DNA of 64,000 nt from Streptomyces violaceusniger Tu 4113. Lineage in GTDB: Bacteria; Actinomycetota; Actinomycetes; Streptomycetales; Streptomycetaceae. The first letter of the stretch is position 1. Every line of letters starts with the position of its first letter. The notes under the pieces are model-generated. The model did not search any database. It was not told the origin of the DNA and saw only the letters and a list, made by a program, of their open reading frames with translations. The stretch is taken from positions 8,246,001-8,310,000 of the forward strand of contig NC_015957.1 of assembly GCF_000147815.2 (NCBI RefSeq), given 5' to 3'. Both the position numbers and the translations under genes were made by a program. Positions 54,097 to 63,578 of this stretch are shown here, in pieces.

Positions 54097-56772
54097 ATGA
54101 CCGATCTCGCACGCACGCGGCCGAGTGCGCTCGACCAGCTTCCGGACCGTGACCCCGAGGAGACCGCCGAATGGGGCGCCTCCCTGGACGCCGTCGCGCA
54201 GGCGGCCGGGTCCCACCGCGCCTCGTACCTCATGCGCCGCACCCTGGAGCGCGCCGAGAGCACCGGGCTCGCCCTGCCGCCCCTGCTGGAGTCGGACTAC
54301 GTCAACACCATCCCGACCGCCGCCGAGCCCGCGTTCCCGGGCGACGAGGCCATGGAGAGCCGCATCACCGCCTGGAACCGGTGGAACGCGGCGGCGATGG
54401 TCACCCGCGGCAGCCGTGACGGCCTCGGCGGCCACATCGCCACCTTCGCCTCCGCCGCCTGGCTCTACGAGACGGGCTTTCAGCACTTCTTCCGCGGCAA
54501 GGAGGCGGACAGCTCCGGCGACCAGCTCTACATCCAGGGCCACGCCTCCCCCGGCATCTACGCCCGCGCCTTCCTCGACGGGCGGCTGACCGAGCACCAC
54601 CTGGACCACTTCCGCCGCGAGGCGGGCGGCGCGGGTCTGCCGTCCTATCCGCATCCGCGGCGGATGCCGTGGCTCTGGGAGTTCCCCACCGTCTCGATGG
54701 GGCTCGGCCCGATCTCCGCGATCTACCAGGCCCGCTTCAACCGCTATCTGGCGGCGCGCGGCATCAAGGACACCGCGGGCTCCCACGTCTGGGCCTTCCT
54801 CGGCGACGGCGAGATGGACGAGCCGGAGTCGACGGCCGCACTGGCGCTGGCCGGGCGCGAGGGCCTGGACAACCTCACCTTCGTCATCAACTGCAATCTG
54901 CAGCGGCTCGACGGCCCGGTGCGCGCCAACTTCAAGATCGTGCAGGAGCTGGAGGCCCAGTTCCGCGCGGCGGGCTGGAACGTGGTCAAGTCGCTGTGGG
55001 GCTCCGCCTGGGACGAGCTGTTCGCGCTGGACACCTCGGGTGCGCTGGTCCGCCGGCTGCGCGAGGTCCCGGACGGCCAGTTCCAGACGTACGCGACCCG
55101 CGACGCGGCCTACCTCCGCGAGCACTTCTTCGGCGCCGAGCCGGAGCTGGCCCGGCTGGCCCAGCAGCTCACGGACGCCAAGCTCACCGAGTGTTTCCAC
55201 ACCTCGCGCGCGGGCCATGAGCCGCGCAAGGTGTACGCGGCCTACCGCACGGCCGTGGAGCACAAGGGCGCCCCGACCGTCGTGCTCGCCCAGACCGTCA
55301 AGGGCTGGACGCTGGGCCCCGGCTTCGAGTCGCGCAACGCCAACCACCAGATGAAGAAGCTGACCGGCAAGGAGTTCCGCGCCATGCGGGACCTCCTCGA
55401 ACTCCCCATCCCGGACAGCAAGCTGGGCGACGGCCTCGTCCCCTACGTCCACCCCGGCCCCGACTCCCCCGAGGTCCGCTACCTCCAGGAGCGCCGCGCG
55501 GCCCTCGGCGGCCCCGCCCCGGCCCGCAAGGTCCACGCGGTGGCCCTGCCCGAGCCGTCCGCGAAGCCGTTCGAGGCGCTCGCCAAGGGCTCCGGCAGCC
55601 AGGAGATCGCCACCACCATGGCCTTCGTCCGGCTGGTCAAGGACCTGATGCGGGACAAGGAGACCGGGCGGCGCTGGGTGCCGATCGTGCCGGACGAGGC
55701 GCGGACCTTCGGCATGGAGTCGCTCTTCCCCACCGCCGGGATCTACTCCCCGCTCGGCCAGACCTACGACCCGGTCGACCGCGATCAGCTCCTGTACTAC
55801 AAGGAAGCGCAGAACGGTCAGATCCTCAACGAGGGGATCACCGAGGCCGGTTCGATGGCCGACTTCACCGCCGCCGCGACGTCGTACGCGACCCACGGCG
55901 AGCCGATGATCCCCTTCTACATCTTCTACTCGATGTTCGGCTGGCAGCGCACCGCCGACCAGATGTGGGCGCTCGCCGACCAGCTCGGCCGCGGCTTCCT
56001 CATCGGCGCCACCGCCGGCCGTACGACGATGACCGGCGAGGGCCTGCAGCACGCCGACGGCCACTCCCCGCTGATCGCCTCCACCAACCCGGCGGCGCTC
56101 GCCTACGACCCGGCGTTCGCGTACGAGATCGGCGTGATCGTACGGGACGGTCTGCGGCGGATGTACGGCCCCGAGGCCGAGGACGTCTTCTACTACCTGA
56201 CCGTCTACAACGAGACCAAGGTCCAGCCGCCGATGCCTGAGGGCGAAGGCGTCGAGGAGGGCATCCTCAAGGGCCTGTACCGCTACCAGGAGGCCACGGC
56301 CCCGGCCGAGGACTCCCCCCGTATCCAGCTCCTCGCCTCCGGCACCGCCATCCACTGGGTGCTGGAGGCCCAGAAACTCCTCGCCGACGACTGGGGCGTG
56401 GCCGCCGACGTGTGGTCCGCCACCTCCTGGAGCGAGCTGCGCCGTGACGCCCTGTCCTGTGACGCGGCGCAGCTCAGTGGCGAAGACCGGGTCCCGTACG
56501 TCACCCATGCCCTGGCAGGCGCACCGGGCCCGGTCCTCGCCGTCAGCGACTGGATGCGGGCCGTCCCCGACCAGATCAGCCAGTGGGTCGAGCAGGACTG
56601 GTACTCGCTGGGCACGGACGGCTTCGGCCTCTCCGACACCCGCGAGGCGGCCCGCCGCCACTTCGGCGTGGACGCCCCGGCCATCGTGGTGGCCGCGCTG
56701 TCCCGGCTGGCCCGGCAGGGCGCGGTACGGGCCACCGCGCCCAAGGAGGCCGCGGAGCGGTACGGCATCTGA
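54097..56772 (+). CDS. aceE: Pyruvate dehydrogenase E1 component (homodimeric)
   Basis: An 891-residue thiamine diphosphate-dependent E1. ThDP/Mg site GDGEMDEPESTAALALAG...INCN; N-terminal part DYVNTIPTAAEPAFPGDEAMESR; RDAAYLREHFFG and KGWTLGPGFESRNANHQMKK; C-terminal domain GSMADFTAAATSYATHGEPMIPF. All typical of the AceE type. The ATG at 54097 is preceded by a -10 box seven bases away and no ribosome site, so the mRNA is probably leaderless. E2 and E3 genes are 2-4 kb upstream. Confidence 0.96.
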   Translation: MTDLARTRPSALDQLPDRDPEETAEWGASLDAVAQAAGSHRASYLMRRTLERAESTGLALPPLLESDYVNTIPTAAEPAFPGDEAMESRITAWNRWNAAAMVTRGSRDGLGGHIATFASAAWLYETGFQHFFRGKEADSSGDQLYIQGHASPGIYARAFLDGRLTEHHLDHFRREAGGAGLPSYPHPRRMPWLWEFPTVSMGLGPISAIYQARFNRYLAARGIKDTAGSHVWAFLGDGEMDEPESTAALALAGREGLDNLTFVINCNLQRLDGPVRANFKIVQELEAQFRAAGWNVVKSLWGSAWDELFALDTSGALVRRLREVPDGQFQTYATRDAAYLREHFFGAEPELARLAQQLTDAKLTECFHTSRAGHEPRKVYAAYRTAVEHKGAPTVVLAQTVKGWTLGPGFESRNANHQMKKLTGKEFRAMRDLLELPIPDSKLGDGLVPYVHPGPDSPEVRYLQERRAALGGPAPARKVHAVALPEPSAKPFEALAKGSGSQEIATTMAFVRLVKDLMRDKETGRRWVPIVPDEARTFGMESLFPTAGIYSPLGQTYDPVDRDQLLYYKEAQNGQILNEGITEAGSMADFTAAATSYATHGEPMIPFYIFYSMFGWQRTADQMWALADQLGRGFLIGATAGRTTMTGEGLQHADGHSPLIASTNPAALAYDPAFAYEIGVIVRDGLRRMYGPEAEDVFYYLTVYNETKVQPPMPEGEGVEEGILKGLYRYQEATAPAEDSPRIQLLASGTAIHWVLEAQKLLADDWGVAADVWSATSWSELRRDALSCDAAQLSGEDRVPYVTHALAGAPGPVLAVSDWMRAVPDQISQWVEQDWYSLGTDGFGLSDTREAARRHFGVDAPAIVVAALSRLARQGAVRATAPKEAAERYGI

Positions 56773-56866
56773 GGCACACCGGTCGTCCTGGGGCTTGGCC
56801 CCGGGGCTCCGGCGACGGCGGGGCCGGAGCCCGGCGCGCCCTCGCGGCACGCGGCATCATGAGGGC

Positions 56867-57832
56867 GTGCGTGCTGCCCGGCTCATCAAGATGGTGCTTC
56901 TGCTCCAGGCTCGGCCCTCGATCACGGGGGCCGAGCTGGCGCGGGAGCTGGAGGTCTCGGAGCGCACCGTGACCCGGGACGCCGCCGCGCTCTCCGAGGC
57001 GGGGATCCCGGTCTACGCGGACCGGGGCCGGGCCGGGGGCTACCGGCTCATCGGCGGCTACCGCACCCGGCTGACCGGCCTCGGGCGTACCGAGGCCGAG
57101 GCGCTGTTCCTGTCCGGCGTCCCCTCCGCGCTGCGCGAGATGGGGCTCGCGGACGCCGCCTCCGCCGCCCGGCTGAAGGTGTCCGCCGCGCTGCTCCCGG
57201 AGCTGCGGGACGCCTCCCACACGGTGGCCCAGCGGTTCCATCTCGACGCCCCGGGCTGGTGGCGGGAGCCGGAGACGCCGGAGCTGCTGCCGAGGATCGC
57301 CGACGCGGTCTGGGACGATCTGCGGATCACCGTCCGCTACCGGCGCCGGGACGCGGAGGTCCGGCGCGAGCTCGAACCGTACGGGCTCGTCCTCAAGGCG
57401 GGCATCTGGTATCTCGCGGCCCGCGCGGAGGGCGGCTTCCGGGTCTACCGGGTGGATCGCTTCACCGCCGTCGAACCGGACGGCACCCACTTCACCCGGG
57501 ACGAGGACTTCGACCTGCCCGGCTTCTGGGGGGAGCGGGCCGATCAGTTCGCCCGCTCGATCCTGCGGGAGATGGCCGTCGTACGGCTGACCCCGGCCGG
57601 TGCCCGGGGGCTGCCGCACGTCACGGACCGGACGGCGGCCGAGGAGGCCGTACGCGAGGCCGGGGAGCCCGACGAGCAGGGGCGGCTCACCGTCACCCTG
57701 CCCATCGAGTCGCACGAGGTCGCCCTCGCCCAGTTGCTCGCGCTCGGCCCGGAGGCGGAGGTGCTGGGGCCGCCGGAGCTGCGAGCGCTCTTCGCCGAGG
57801 CGGCGCGCCGCACGGCGGAGCGCTACGAATGA
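56867..57832 (+). CDS. DeoR-type HTH regulator with WYL domain
   Basis: A 321-residue regulator. An N-terminal HTH (IKMVLLLQARPSITGAELARELEVSERTVTRDAAALSEAGIPVYAD) precedes a WYL domain (YGLVLKAGIWYLAARAEGGFRVYRVDRFTAV) with the usual ligand-binding strands and a C-terminal extension. GTG at 56867 is chosen, because the upstream reading is AceE shadow. WYL regulators sense nucleic acids or other ligands; targets are unknown. It is convergent with the SDR gene. Confidence 0.9.
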   Translation: MRAARLIKMVLLLQARPSITGAELARELEVSERTVTRDAAALSEAGIPVYADRGRAGGYRLIGGYRTRLTGLGRTEAEALFLSGVPSALREMGLADAASAARLKVSAALLPELRDASHTVAQRFHLDAPGWWREPETPELLPRIADAVWDDLRITVRYRRRDAEVRRELEPYGLVLKAGIWYLAARAEGGFRVYRVDRFTAVEPDGTHFTRDEDFDLPGFWGERADQFARSILREMAVVRLTPAGARGLPHVTDRTAAEEAVREAGEPDEQGRLTVTLPIESHEVALAQLLALGPEAEVLGPPELRALFAEAARRTAERYE

Positions 57833-57969
57833 CCACAGTGCGCTGCGGATGCCTGCGGCGCCCTCCCCAGGACTGCGGGTCCGGCGGCTGCGGAGCACGC
57901 CGGTGACCGCGGCGCGCTCTACCGGTGGCCACCGCGCGCTCCTGCCCGCAACGCCCCGCCCGTAGAGCG

Positions 57970-58390
57970 CCCAGCCGTCGCCCCGGAAGCCGCCGAGCAC
58001 GGCCTCGGTAAGACGCCGAGCCGTTGTCCGGGACGCCGCCGAGCGCGGCCTCCGTAGAGCGCCGAGCCGTTCCCCCGGACGCCGCCGAGCACGGCCTCCG
58101 TACGGCGCCAAGCCGTCGCCCCAGACCCCGCCGAGCCGTCGCCCCGGACGCCGCCGAGCGCAGCGTCCGTAGAGCGCCGAGCCGTTGCCCCGGACGCCGC
58201 CGAGCACGGCCCCGGTAAGACGCCGAGCCATTCTCCGGGACGCCGCCGAGCACGGCCTCCGTACGGCGCCAAGCCGTCGCCCCGGGACACCGCCGAGCCC
58301 AGCCTCCGTAAGCCGCCGAGCGCGGCCTCGGTACGGCGCCGAGCCGTTGCCCGGGACGCCGGGGCCGGCCCCGGCAAGGCTCCGTGTCCT
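57970..58390. repeat. 46-bp tandem repeat between convergent genes
   Basis: CGCCGAGC motifs recur at 57991, 58037, 58083, and 58152, 58198, 58244, at exactly 46-bp spacing within each series (a 23-bp half-unit explains the 69-bp jump between them). Each unit reads roughly GCCGAGCCGTTGCCCCGGAC followed by GCCGCCGAGCACGGCCTCCG. No coding signal is seen. Confidence 0.88.
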
Positions 58391-58401
58391 CGCCCTACCG
58401 G

Positions 58402-59328
58402 TTACCGGTAGTCCGCGGCCGTGCCCGCCTTGCCGCCGAAGACGACGTCCTGGAAGTAGCCGAGGACATCCGGCCGGGAGCCGTCCCGGTCGGTGAAGCC
58501 GTAGACCTTGGCCAGATCGCCGCTGAAGACGGACTTCCCGCTCCACCGCGCCCGGTCCGGGTCGGCGGCGAGGGCGGCGACCGCCCGTCCGACGAAGTAC
58601 GGCGACTCGGCGATGGCGAAGTGCGGCTCCTTCTCCACCGCGTCGAGCCAGTTCTCCTCCGTCACCCCGAAGTGGTCCAGCATCTGCTCGGAGCGCAGAA
58701 AGCCCGGCGAGATGCTCACCGCCGTGCCGTCGAACTCCTTCAGCTCCTCCGCGAGCCCGAAGGCCGTCCGGATCGGGGCGTTCTTGGTGAGGTCGAAGAA
58801 GAGGTTCTCGCGGTAGGTCTTGTTGAACTCCTCGTTGCCGTCGGTCACCTCGACCACCAGCCCGCCCGGGTGCCGGATCAGCAGCGGCAGCGCGTAGTAG
58901 CTGGTGATGAGGTGGGTCTCGACGCCGAGCCGGAGCATCCGCAGCCCGCCCGCCAGATCCGTCTCCCACGTCTTCTTGCCGAACTCGATCAGCGCCTCAC
59001 CGCCCCATACGTCGTTGACCAGGACGTCCAGCCGGCCCTGCTCCCGGTCGATCCGCTCCACCAGCGCCCGGACCTGCTCGGGCTCCAGGTGGTCGGTCGG
59101 CACCGCGATGCCCGTGCCGCCCGCGGCCGTGATCAGTTCCGCCGTCTCCTCGATGGTCTCCGTGGCCCGCCCCACCTCGCTGACGCGCTCCCGTGTGGTG
59201 CGCCCCGTCGCGTAGACGGTGGCCCCGGCCGTCCCCAGCTCGACGGCCATCGCCCGGCCCGCGCCGCGCGTCGCCCCCGCGACGAGCGCGACCCTGCCCG
59301 CCAGTGCGCCCTGTGTGCTCACGTCCAT
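58402..59328 (-). CDS. Short-chain dehydrogenase/reductase with Phe in place of the catalytic Tyr
   Basis: A 308-residue Rossmann oxidoreductase. The cofactor site is LVAGATRGAGRAMAVELG and Arg in ATGRTTRE suggests NADP. The NNAG position reads VNDVWGG. In the expected YxxxK the sequence is LFFDLTKNA: Phe-x-x-x-Lys, so the acid/base Tyr is missing. ATG at 59328 with GAGAGGACAT just upstream. The C-terminal part (GKSVFSGDLAKVYGFTDRDGS) is family-typical. The substrate is unknown; activity by this copy is uncertain. Confidence 0.88.
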   Translation of the reverse strand: MDVSTQGALAGRVALVAGATRGAGRAMAVELGTAGATVYATGRTTRERVSEVGRATETIEETAELITAAGGTGIAVPTDHLEPEQVRALVERIDREQGRLDVLVNDVWGGEALIEFGKKTWETDLAGGLRMLRLGVETHLITSYYALPLLIRHPGGLVVEVTDGNEEFNKTYRENLFFDLTKNAPIRTAFGLAEELKEFDGTAVSISPGFLRSEQMLDHFGVTEENWLDAVEKEPHFAIAESPYFVGRAVAALAADPDRARWSGKSVFSGDLAKVYGFTDRDGSRPDVLGYFQDVVFGGKAGTAADYR

Positions 59329-59524
59329 ATGTCCTCTCGGTGCGGATGCCATGTGGGTGACCTGGGTCGACCCGGGTCGATCCCGGTCCGCCCAGGTCGA
59401 CCTTCACAGGGAAATCCGACACCTGCTGTCTGGTATTACGAAGCGGTCGCATCCGGCGCGTTCCGCGTGCGGGGGTGCGCGGGAGGGCCGATCCTGGTCC
59501 CGTGATGATGGACGAGGTCCCGTG

Positions 59525-60046
59525 ATGATGGACGAAACGGAGTTCTGGGGGCTGGTCGACAGCGCCCGGGAGGTCGCGGACGGCGACCCCGAGGACCAGT
59601 CCGACCTGCTCGTCGATCAGTTGTCACAACTCGACCCCGACGCGGTGCTGGACTTCGCCCGGCACTTCGAGGCCCGTTCCAACCGGGCGTACCGCTGGGA
59701 CGTGTGGGGCGCCGCCTGGGTGCTGCTCGGCGGGGTCAGCGACGATGCCTTCGAGGCGTTCCGCTTCTGGCTGATCGGCCAGGGCCGGGAGATCTTCGAG
59801 GGCGCGCTGCACGATCCGGACGCGCTCGCCGACCTGCTCGAGGACTTCGATGAGCAGGTGGACGGCGACTGCGAGGACCTGGGGTACGCGGCGGACGAGG
59901 CGTACGAGCGGCTGACCGGGGCGCCCCTGCCGGAGCTGGGGCTCGCCCCCGCACCCCGGGAACCGATCGGGGCGCCCCTGGACTTCGAGAGCGAGGCGGT
60001 GCTGGCGGAGCGGTATCCCCGGCTGTGGGAGCGCTTCAAGGGCTGA
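59525..60046 (+). CDS. DUF4240 domain protein
   Basis: A 173-residue acidic protein, MMDETEFWGLVDSAREVADG..., with ALSQLDPDAVLDFARHF-like and YRWDVWGAAWVLLGGVSDDAFEAFRFWLIGQG segments diagnostic of DUF4240, a family of unknown role. Two ATGs in tandem (59525 and 59528) can start it. A 20-bp direct duplication (TCCCGTGATGATGGACGA at about 59499 and 59519) places a second ATGATG 20 bases upstream in another frame, which would read MMDEVP-stop. Confidence 0.86.
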   Translation: MMDETEFWGLVDSAREVADGDPEDQSDLLVDQLSQLDPDAVLDFARHFEARSNRAYRWDVWGAAWVLLGGVSDDAFEAFRFWLIGQGREIFEGALHDPDALADLLEDFDEQVDGDCEDLGYAADEAYERLTGAPLPELGLAPAPREPIGAPLDFESEAVLAERYPRLWERFKG

Positions 60047-60090
60047 CCCTCTGACGCTCAGCAGCGCCTCGGCAACGCCCCACCAGCGCC

Positions 60091-60693
60091 TCAGCGGTCC
60101 AGCGAGCGCCCCATCAGCACATCGTCCACGTACTCCCCCGCCAGCAGAAACTCCCCCGGCAGCACGCCTTCCACCGCGAACCCCTCCGACGCGTACAGCC
60201 GCCGTGCCGGGGTGTTGTGGCCCAGCACCCGCAGCGTGATGCGGGTCGCGCCCTGCCTCCGTGCCTCCTCGAACGCGGCGCCGAGCAGCGCCCGCGCCAC
60301 GCCCTTCCCCCGCGTCCGCTCGTCCACCGCGAGCCCCTGGATCTGGCGGACATGCGTGTTGCAGGCCAGCGGGGACGACGGCACAAGCCGTATATAGCCG
60401 ACGGGGCATCCGCCGAGCTCGGCCACGAGGATGTGCTCGACGCGGTTGCGCTGGGTGAAGAAGGGGTCGTACGGCGGCTGCGGCTTCGGCTGTACGGAAT
60501 GCAGCACCGACCAGGTGCTGCGGTCCAGCTCGGCCAGTGCCGTCTCGTCGTCGAGCACGGCGGGGCGGATGATCAGCTCGGGCTGCCGGGACGCGCGGGG
60601 CAGACCGGAAGGCTGGGGCAGGCCGGAAGGCTGAGGAAGACCGGAAGCCCGGGGCGGGCCGGAGGGCTGGGGCGGGCCGGAGGGCTGGGACAT
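60091..60693 (-). CDS. GNAT-family N-acetyltransferase
   Basis: A 200-residue acyltransferase. The GNAT core begins at LIIRPAVLDDETALAELDR; the acetyl-CoA loop is VDERTRGKGVARALLGAAF (R/QxxGxG/A). An N-terminal 36-residue extension consists of repeats of S-G-P/L-P-x-P/A-S (QPSGPPQPSGPPRASGLPQ), encoded by 21-base-type tandem repeats. ATG at 60693; a GTG three codons upstream (60702) is also possible. The substrate is unknown. Confidence 0.9.
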   Translation of the reverse strand: MSQPSGPPQPSGPPRASGLPQPSGLPQPSGLPRASRQPELIIRPAVLDDETALAELDRSTWSVLHSVQPKPQPPYDPFFTQRNRVEHILVAELGGCPVGYIRLVPSSPLACNTHVRQIQGLAVDERTRGKGVARALLGAAFEEARRQGATRITLRVLGHNTPARRLYASEGFAVEGVLPGEFLLAGEYVDDVLMGRSLDR

Positions 60694-60761
60694 GCGAGTC
60701 ACTGTGCCACGCCCGCCTGTTGTCCGACATCCCTCCCCTGATCGAGGGCAGGATGGGGGCC

Positions 60762-61652
60762 ATGCGTATCGCGGTCACCGGCTCCTCAGGGCTCATCGGC
60801 ACGGCACTCGTCCGCTCGCTGCGCGAGGACGGCCACCAGGTGGTGCGCCTGGTGCGGCGTCCGCCGCGTGTGGAGGACGAGGTGGAGTGGGACCCGCGGC
60901 GGGAGTGGGTGGACACGAAGGGGCTGATGGGCTGTGAGGCCGTGGTCCATCTCGCGGGCGCGGGCGTCGGCGACCGGCGCTGGACCGACGCGTACAAGAA
61001 GGAGATCCGGGACAGCCGGGTGCTGGGCACCGCCGCCCTCGCCGAGGCGATCGCCTCGCTGGACACCCCGCCGCGGGTGCTGGTGAGCGGAAGCGCGGTC
61101 GGGTTCTACGGTGACACCGGGGAGCGCGCGGTCGATGAGAGTGCGCCCCCCGGCCACGGTTTTCTTCCGGATCTCTGCCAGGACTGGGAGGAGGCGGCGG
61201 CCGCGGCGCAGGAGGCGGGCGTCCGTACGGTCTTCACCCGGACCGGGCTGGTGATCTCCTCCGAGGGCGGGGCGTGGGGGCGGCTCTTCCCGTTGTTCAA
61301 GCTGGGCCTCGGCGGGCGGATGGGCAGCGGCCGGCAGTACTGGAGCTTTATCGCGCTGCGGGACCATATCGCCGCGCTGCGCCATATCCTCGACACGCCC
61401 GAGCTCACCGGCCCGGTCAACCTCACCGCACCGGCGCCGGCCACCAACCGCGAGATCACGGCGGCCATGGGCCGTGTGCTGCGCCGCCCCACGCTCTTCA
61501 CGGTCCCCGCCCCCGCGCTCCGGATCGCCCTGGGCGGGATGTCCGGCGACGTCCTCGGCAGCGTCCGGGCCATCCCCCGCCGTCTCCTGGACTCCGGCTT
61601 CACCTTCACCCACCCGCATGTGGACGAGGCCATCAAGGCGGCGCTGCCGTAA
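60762..61652 (+). CDS. TIGR01777 family NAD-dependent epimerase/SulA-like protein
   Basis: A 296-residue extended-SDR protein. MRIAVTGSSGLIGTALVRSL is the Rossmann start, followed by CEAVVHLAGAGVGDRRW, LVSGSAVGFYGDTGERAVDE and VFTRTGLVISSEGGAWGRLFP, and it ends with the DUF1731 C-terminal domain (AIPRRLLDSGFTFTHPHVDEAIKAAL). ATG at 60762; ATG at 60753 is an alternative. The mycobacterial homologue sits between dlaT and lipB, consistent with the location here. Role unknown. Confidence 0.92.
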   Translation: MRIAVTGSSGLIGTALVRSLREDGHQVVRLVRRPPRVEDEVEWDPRREWVDTKGLMGCEAVVHLAGAGVGDRRWTDAYKKEIRDSRVLGTAALAEAIASLDTPPRVLVSGSAVGFYGDTGERAVDESAPPGHGFLPDLCQDWEEAAAAAQEAGVRTVFTRTGLVISSEGGAWGRLFPLFKLGLGGRMGSGRQYWSFIALRDHIAALRHILDTPELTGPVNLTAPAPATNREITAAMGRVLRRPTLFTVPAPALRIALGGMSGDVLGSVRAIPRRLLDSGFTFTHPHVDEAIKAALP

Positions 61653-61879
61653 GAGGGTTGGCGCCCCCTTGGCGCCCCTCGCACTCCCCCGGTCGCGCAT
61701 CGCTCGATGACGTGTGCGACCGGTGTGCGCCCGTGCCCGGTCGATGCGCGTCTGGCATCGACCGTTTTTGTCCGTACTGTCAAGACCGTCTCGCGAGCCG
61801 TCACGCGGGACCCACGTATCCGGGCCGCCGACCGGGGCAGCAGCCCCCGTGACGGACGCACCGACCTCGGGGAGGACAC

Positions 61880-63226
61880 GTGCTCAAGCGCGCGCACCGC
61901 ACGGACGTCGTCATCGTCGGCGCCGGGCTCGCGGGACTGGCCGCGGCTCATCGGCTGACCGACGCGGGAGTGGCGGTCACGGTGCTCGAGGCCGCGCCCC
62001 GCGTGGGCGGCCGGATGACGACCGACACCGTCGACGGCTTCCGGCTGGACCGTACCGGTCACTTGATGAACACCTCCTTCCCGGAGTTGCGGCGCACTCC
62101 GGGGCTCGGCGCCCTCGCCCTGCGCCCCTTCGCCCAGGGGGTGCTGGTCCACAACGAGGGGCGTACGCACCGGGTGGACACCCCCCGGAGCATGAGGGGC
62201 GCATTCACCACGGCACGCGCCCTCGCCAACGCCGCCCGCGCGCCGCTCGGCAGCGGGCTCGACCAGGCCCGACTCGGTGCCGCGCTCGGCAGGCTCGCCG
62301 CCCTGCCCGCGGACCGCCTGCTCGCCCGCCCCGACCGGCCGGTCTCCGAGACCCTGGGGGGGCGGGGCCTACCTGCTCGTACGGTCGAGGGGGTGCTGCG
62401 TCCGCTGCTCGTCTCGCTGCTGAGCGACCCGGACCTCACCACCTCCAGCCGCTGCGCCGACCTCGCGCTGCGCGGCTACGCACGCGGCCGCCTCTGCCTT
62501 CCGGCGGGCGGCGCGTCCACCGTCCCCGAGCTGCTCGCGGCCGCGCTGCCGCCGGGGACGGTCCGTACGGGCGTCCGGGCCGTATCGGCCTCCACCACCG
62601 CCGTCGCCACCGCCGAACACGGCGAGATCGGCTGCCGTGCGGTGCTGGTGGCCACCGGTGCGCACGACGCGGCCGAACTCCTGCCCGGGCTGCGGGTACC
62701 GGCCTTCCACCCGGTCACGGTGACGCACCACACCGCCGGCCGGCCGCCGCTGCGCGAGCCCGCGCTGATACTCGCCGCGGGCGGCCGGGGCCCGGTCGCC
62801 CACACCATGGTGGCCAGCGAGGTCGACCCCTCGCGCACCCCGCCCGGCCGGGTGCTGATCACCTCCACGGTGCTGGGCGCCTCCGCCGCACTGCCCGCCA
62901 CCGAGCTCGACCGGGCCGTCCGGGCCCAACTGGCGGCGGTGTACGGCACGTCGACCGCGGGCTGGGAACTGCTGGCCACGCACCACGACCCGTACGCGGT
63001 CCCGGCCATGCCCGCCCCCCACGACCCGCGCCGCCCGGTGCGGCTGCTGTCGGGGCTGTACGTCTGCGGCGACCACCGGGACTCCAGCACGGTCCAGGGC
63101 GCCCTGGCCTCCGGCCGCCGGGCCGCCCGAGCGGTCCTCAGCGACTTCGGCGCCCCACCGGACGCCGGCTCCGGCACGAACGCCCGCAACACCGGTACGG
63201 GGTCCTTCCCCGCGGCGGCGGCCTGA
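61880..63226 (+). CDS. FAD-dependent amine-oxidase-like oxidoreductase
   Basis: A 448-residue flavoprotein of the phytoene desaturase/protoporphyrinogen oxidase type. FAD motif DVVIVGAGLAGLAAAHRLTDAG with VLEAAPRVGGRMTT; the C-terminal FAD loop GLYVCGDHRDSSTVQGALASGRRAA. GTG at 61880 with GGAGG at 61871-61875. The substrate is unknown. It has no neighbouring pathway genes. Confidence 0.9.
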   Translation: MLKRAHRTDVVIVGAGLAGLAAAHRLTDAGVAVTVLEAAPRVGGRMTTDTVDGFRLDRTGHLMNTSFPELRRTPGLGALALRPFAQGVLVHNEGRTHRVDTPRSMRGAFTTARALANAARAPLGSGLDQARLGAALGRLAALPADRLLARPDRPVSETLGGRGLPARTVEGVLRPLLVSLLSDPDLTTSSRCADLALRGYARGRLCLPAGGASTVPELLAAALPPGTVRTGVRAVSASTTAVATAEHGEIGCRAVLVATGAHDAAELLPGLRVPAFHPVTVTHHTAGRPPLREPALILAAGGRGPVAHTMVASEVDPSRTPPGRVLITSTVLGASAALPATELDRAVRAQLAAVYGTSTAGWELLATHHDPYAVPAMPAPHDPRRPVRLLSGLYVCGDHRDSSTVQGALASGRRAARAVLSDFGAPPDAGSGTNARNTGTGSFPAAAA

Positions 63227-63578
63227 CCGGCGGCATGCGTGTCGGGGCAGGGCGCTGCTGAGGCTCAGGCTCCGGTCACGCGGCCTGCGGCCCACGGCCC
63301 GGGGCAACCGGCCCCCGCGGCTGCGGCGACCTGACGCGCGACATCCTGCGGTGCACAGGGGCTGAGGCTCAGGCTCCGGTCACGGCCGGCAGCCCGGGAC
63401 AACGGGCACGCCCGGGCCGAGGCGCGGCGCGCGTAGGGTGCGCGGGGAACGGCGCAAGGCACGCCGAGCACGGGCGGAGGCCACGGACCACATCGCGCGG
63501 ACGTATCGCCGAAGGCTGGCGCGGGCGCCCGCCCACACTTCGTCCGTTGCCGAAGCGACCCCGACCTACGCTGGACGC
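63227..63578. other. Non-coding gap with a 22-bp direct repeat
   Basis: CTGAGGCTCAGGCTCCGGTCAC occurs at about 63258 and 63363, about 105 bp apart. The last 15 bases before 63579 contain a -10 box. I see no gene on either strand. Confidence 0.6.
63567..63572 (+). promoter_or_regulatory. -10 box of a predicted leaderless promoter
   Basis: TACGCT is six bases upstream of the regulator's ATG at 63579, without a ribosome site. Confidence 0.45.
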
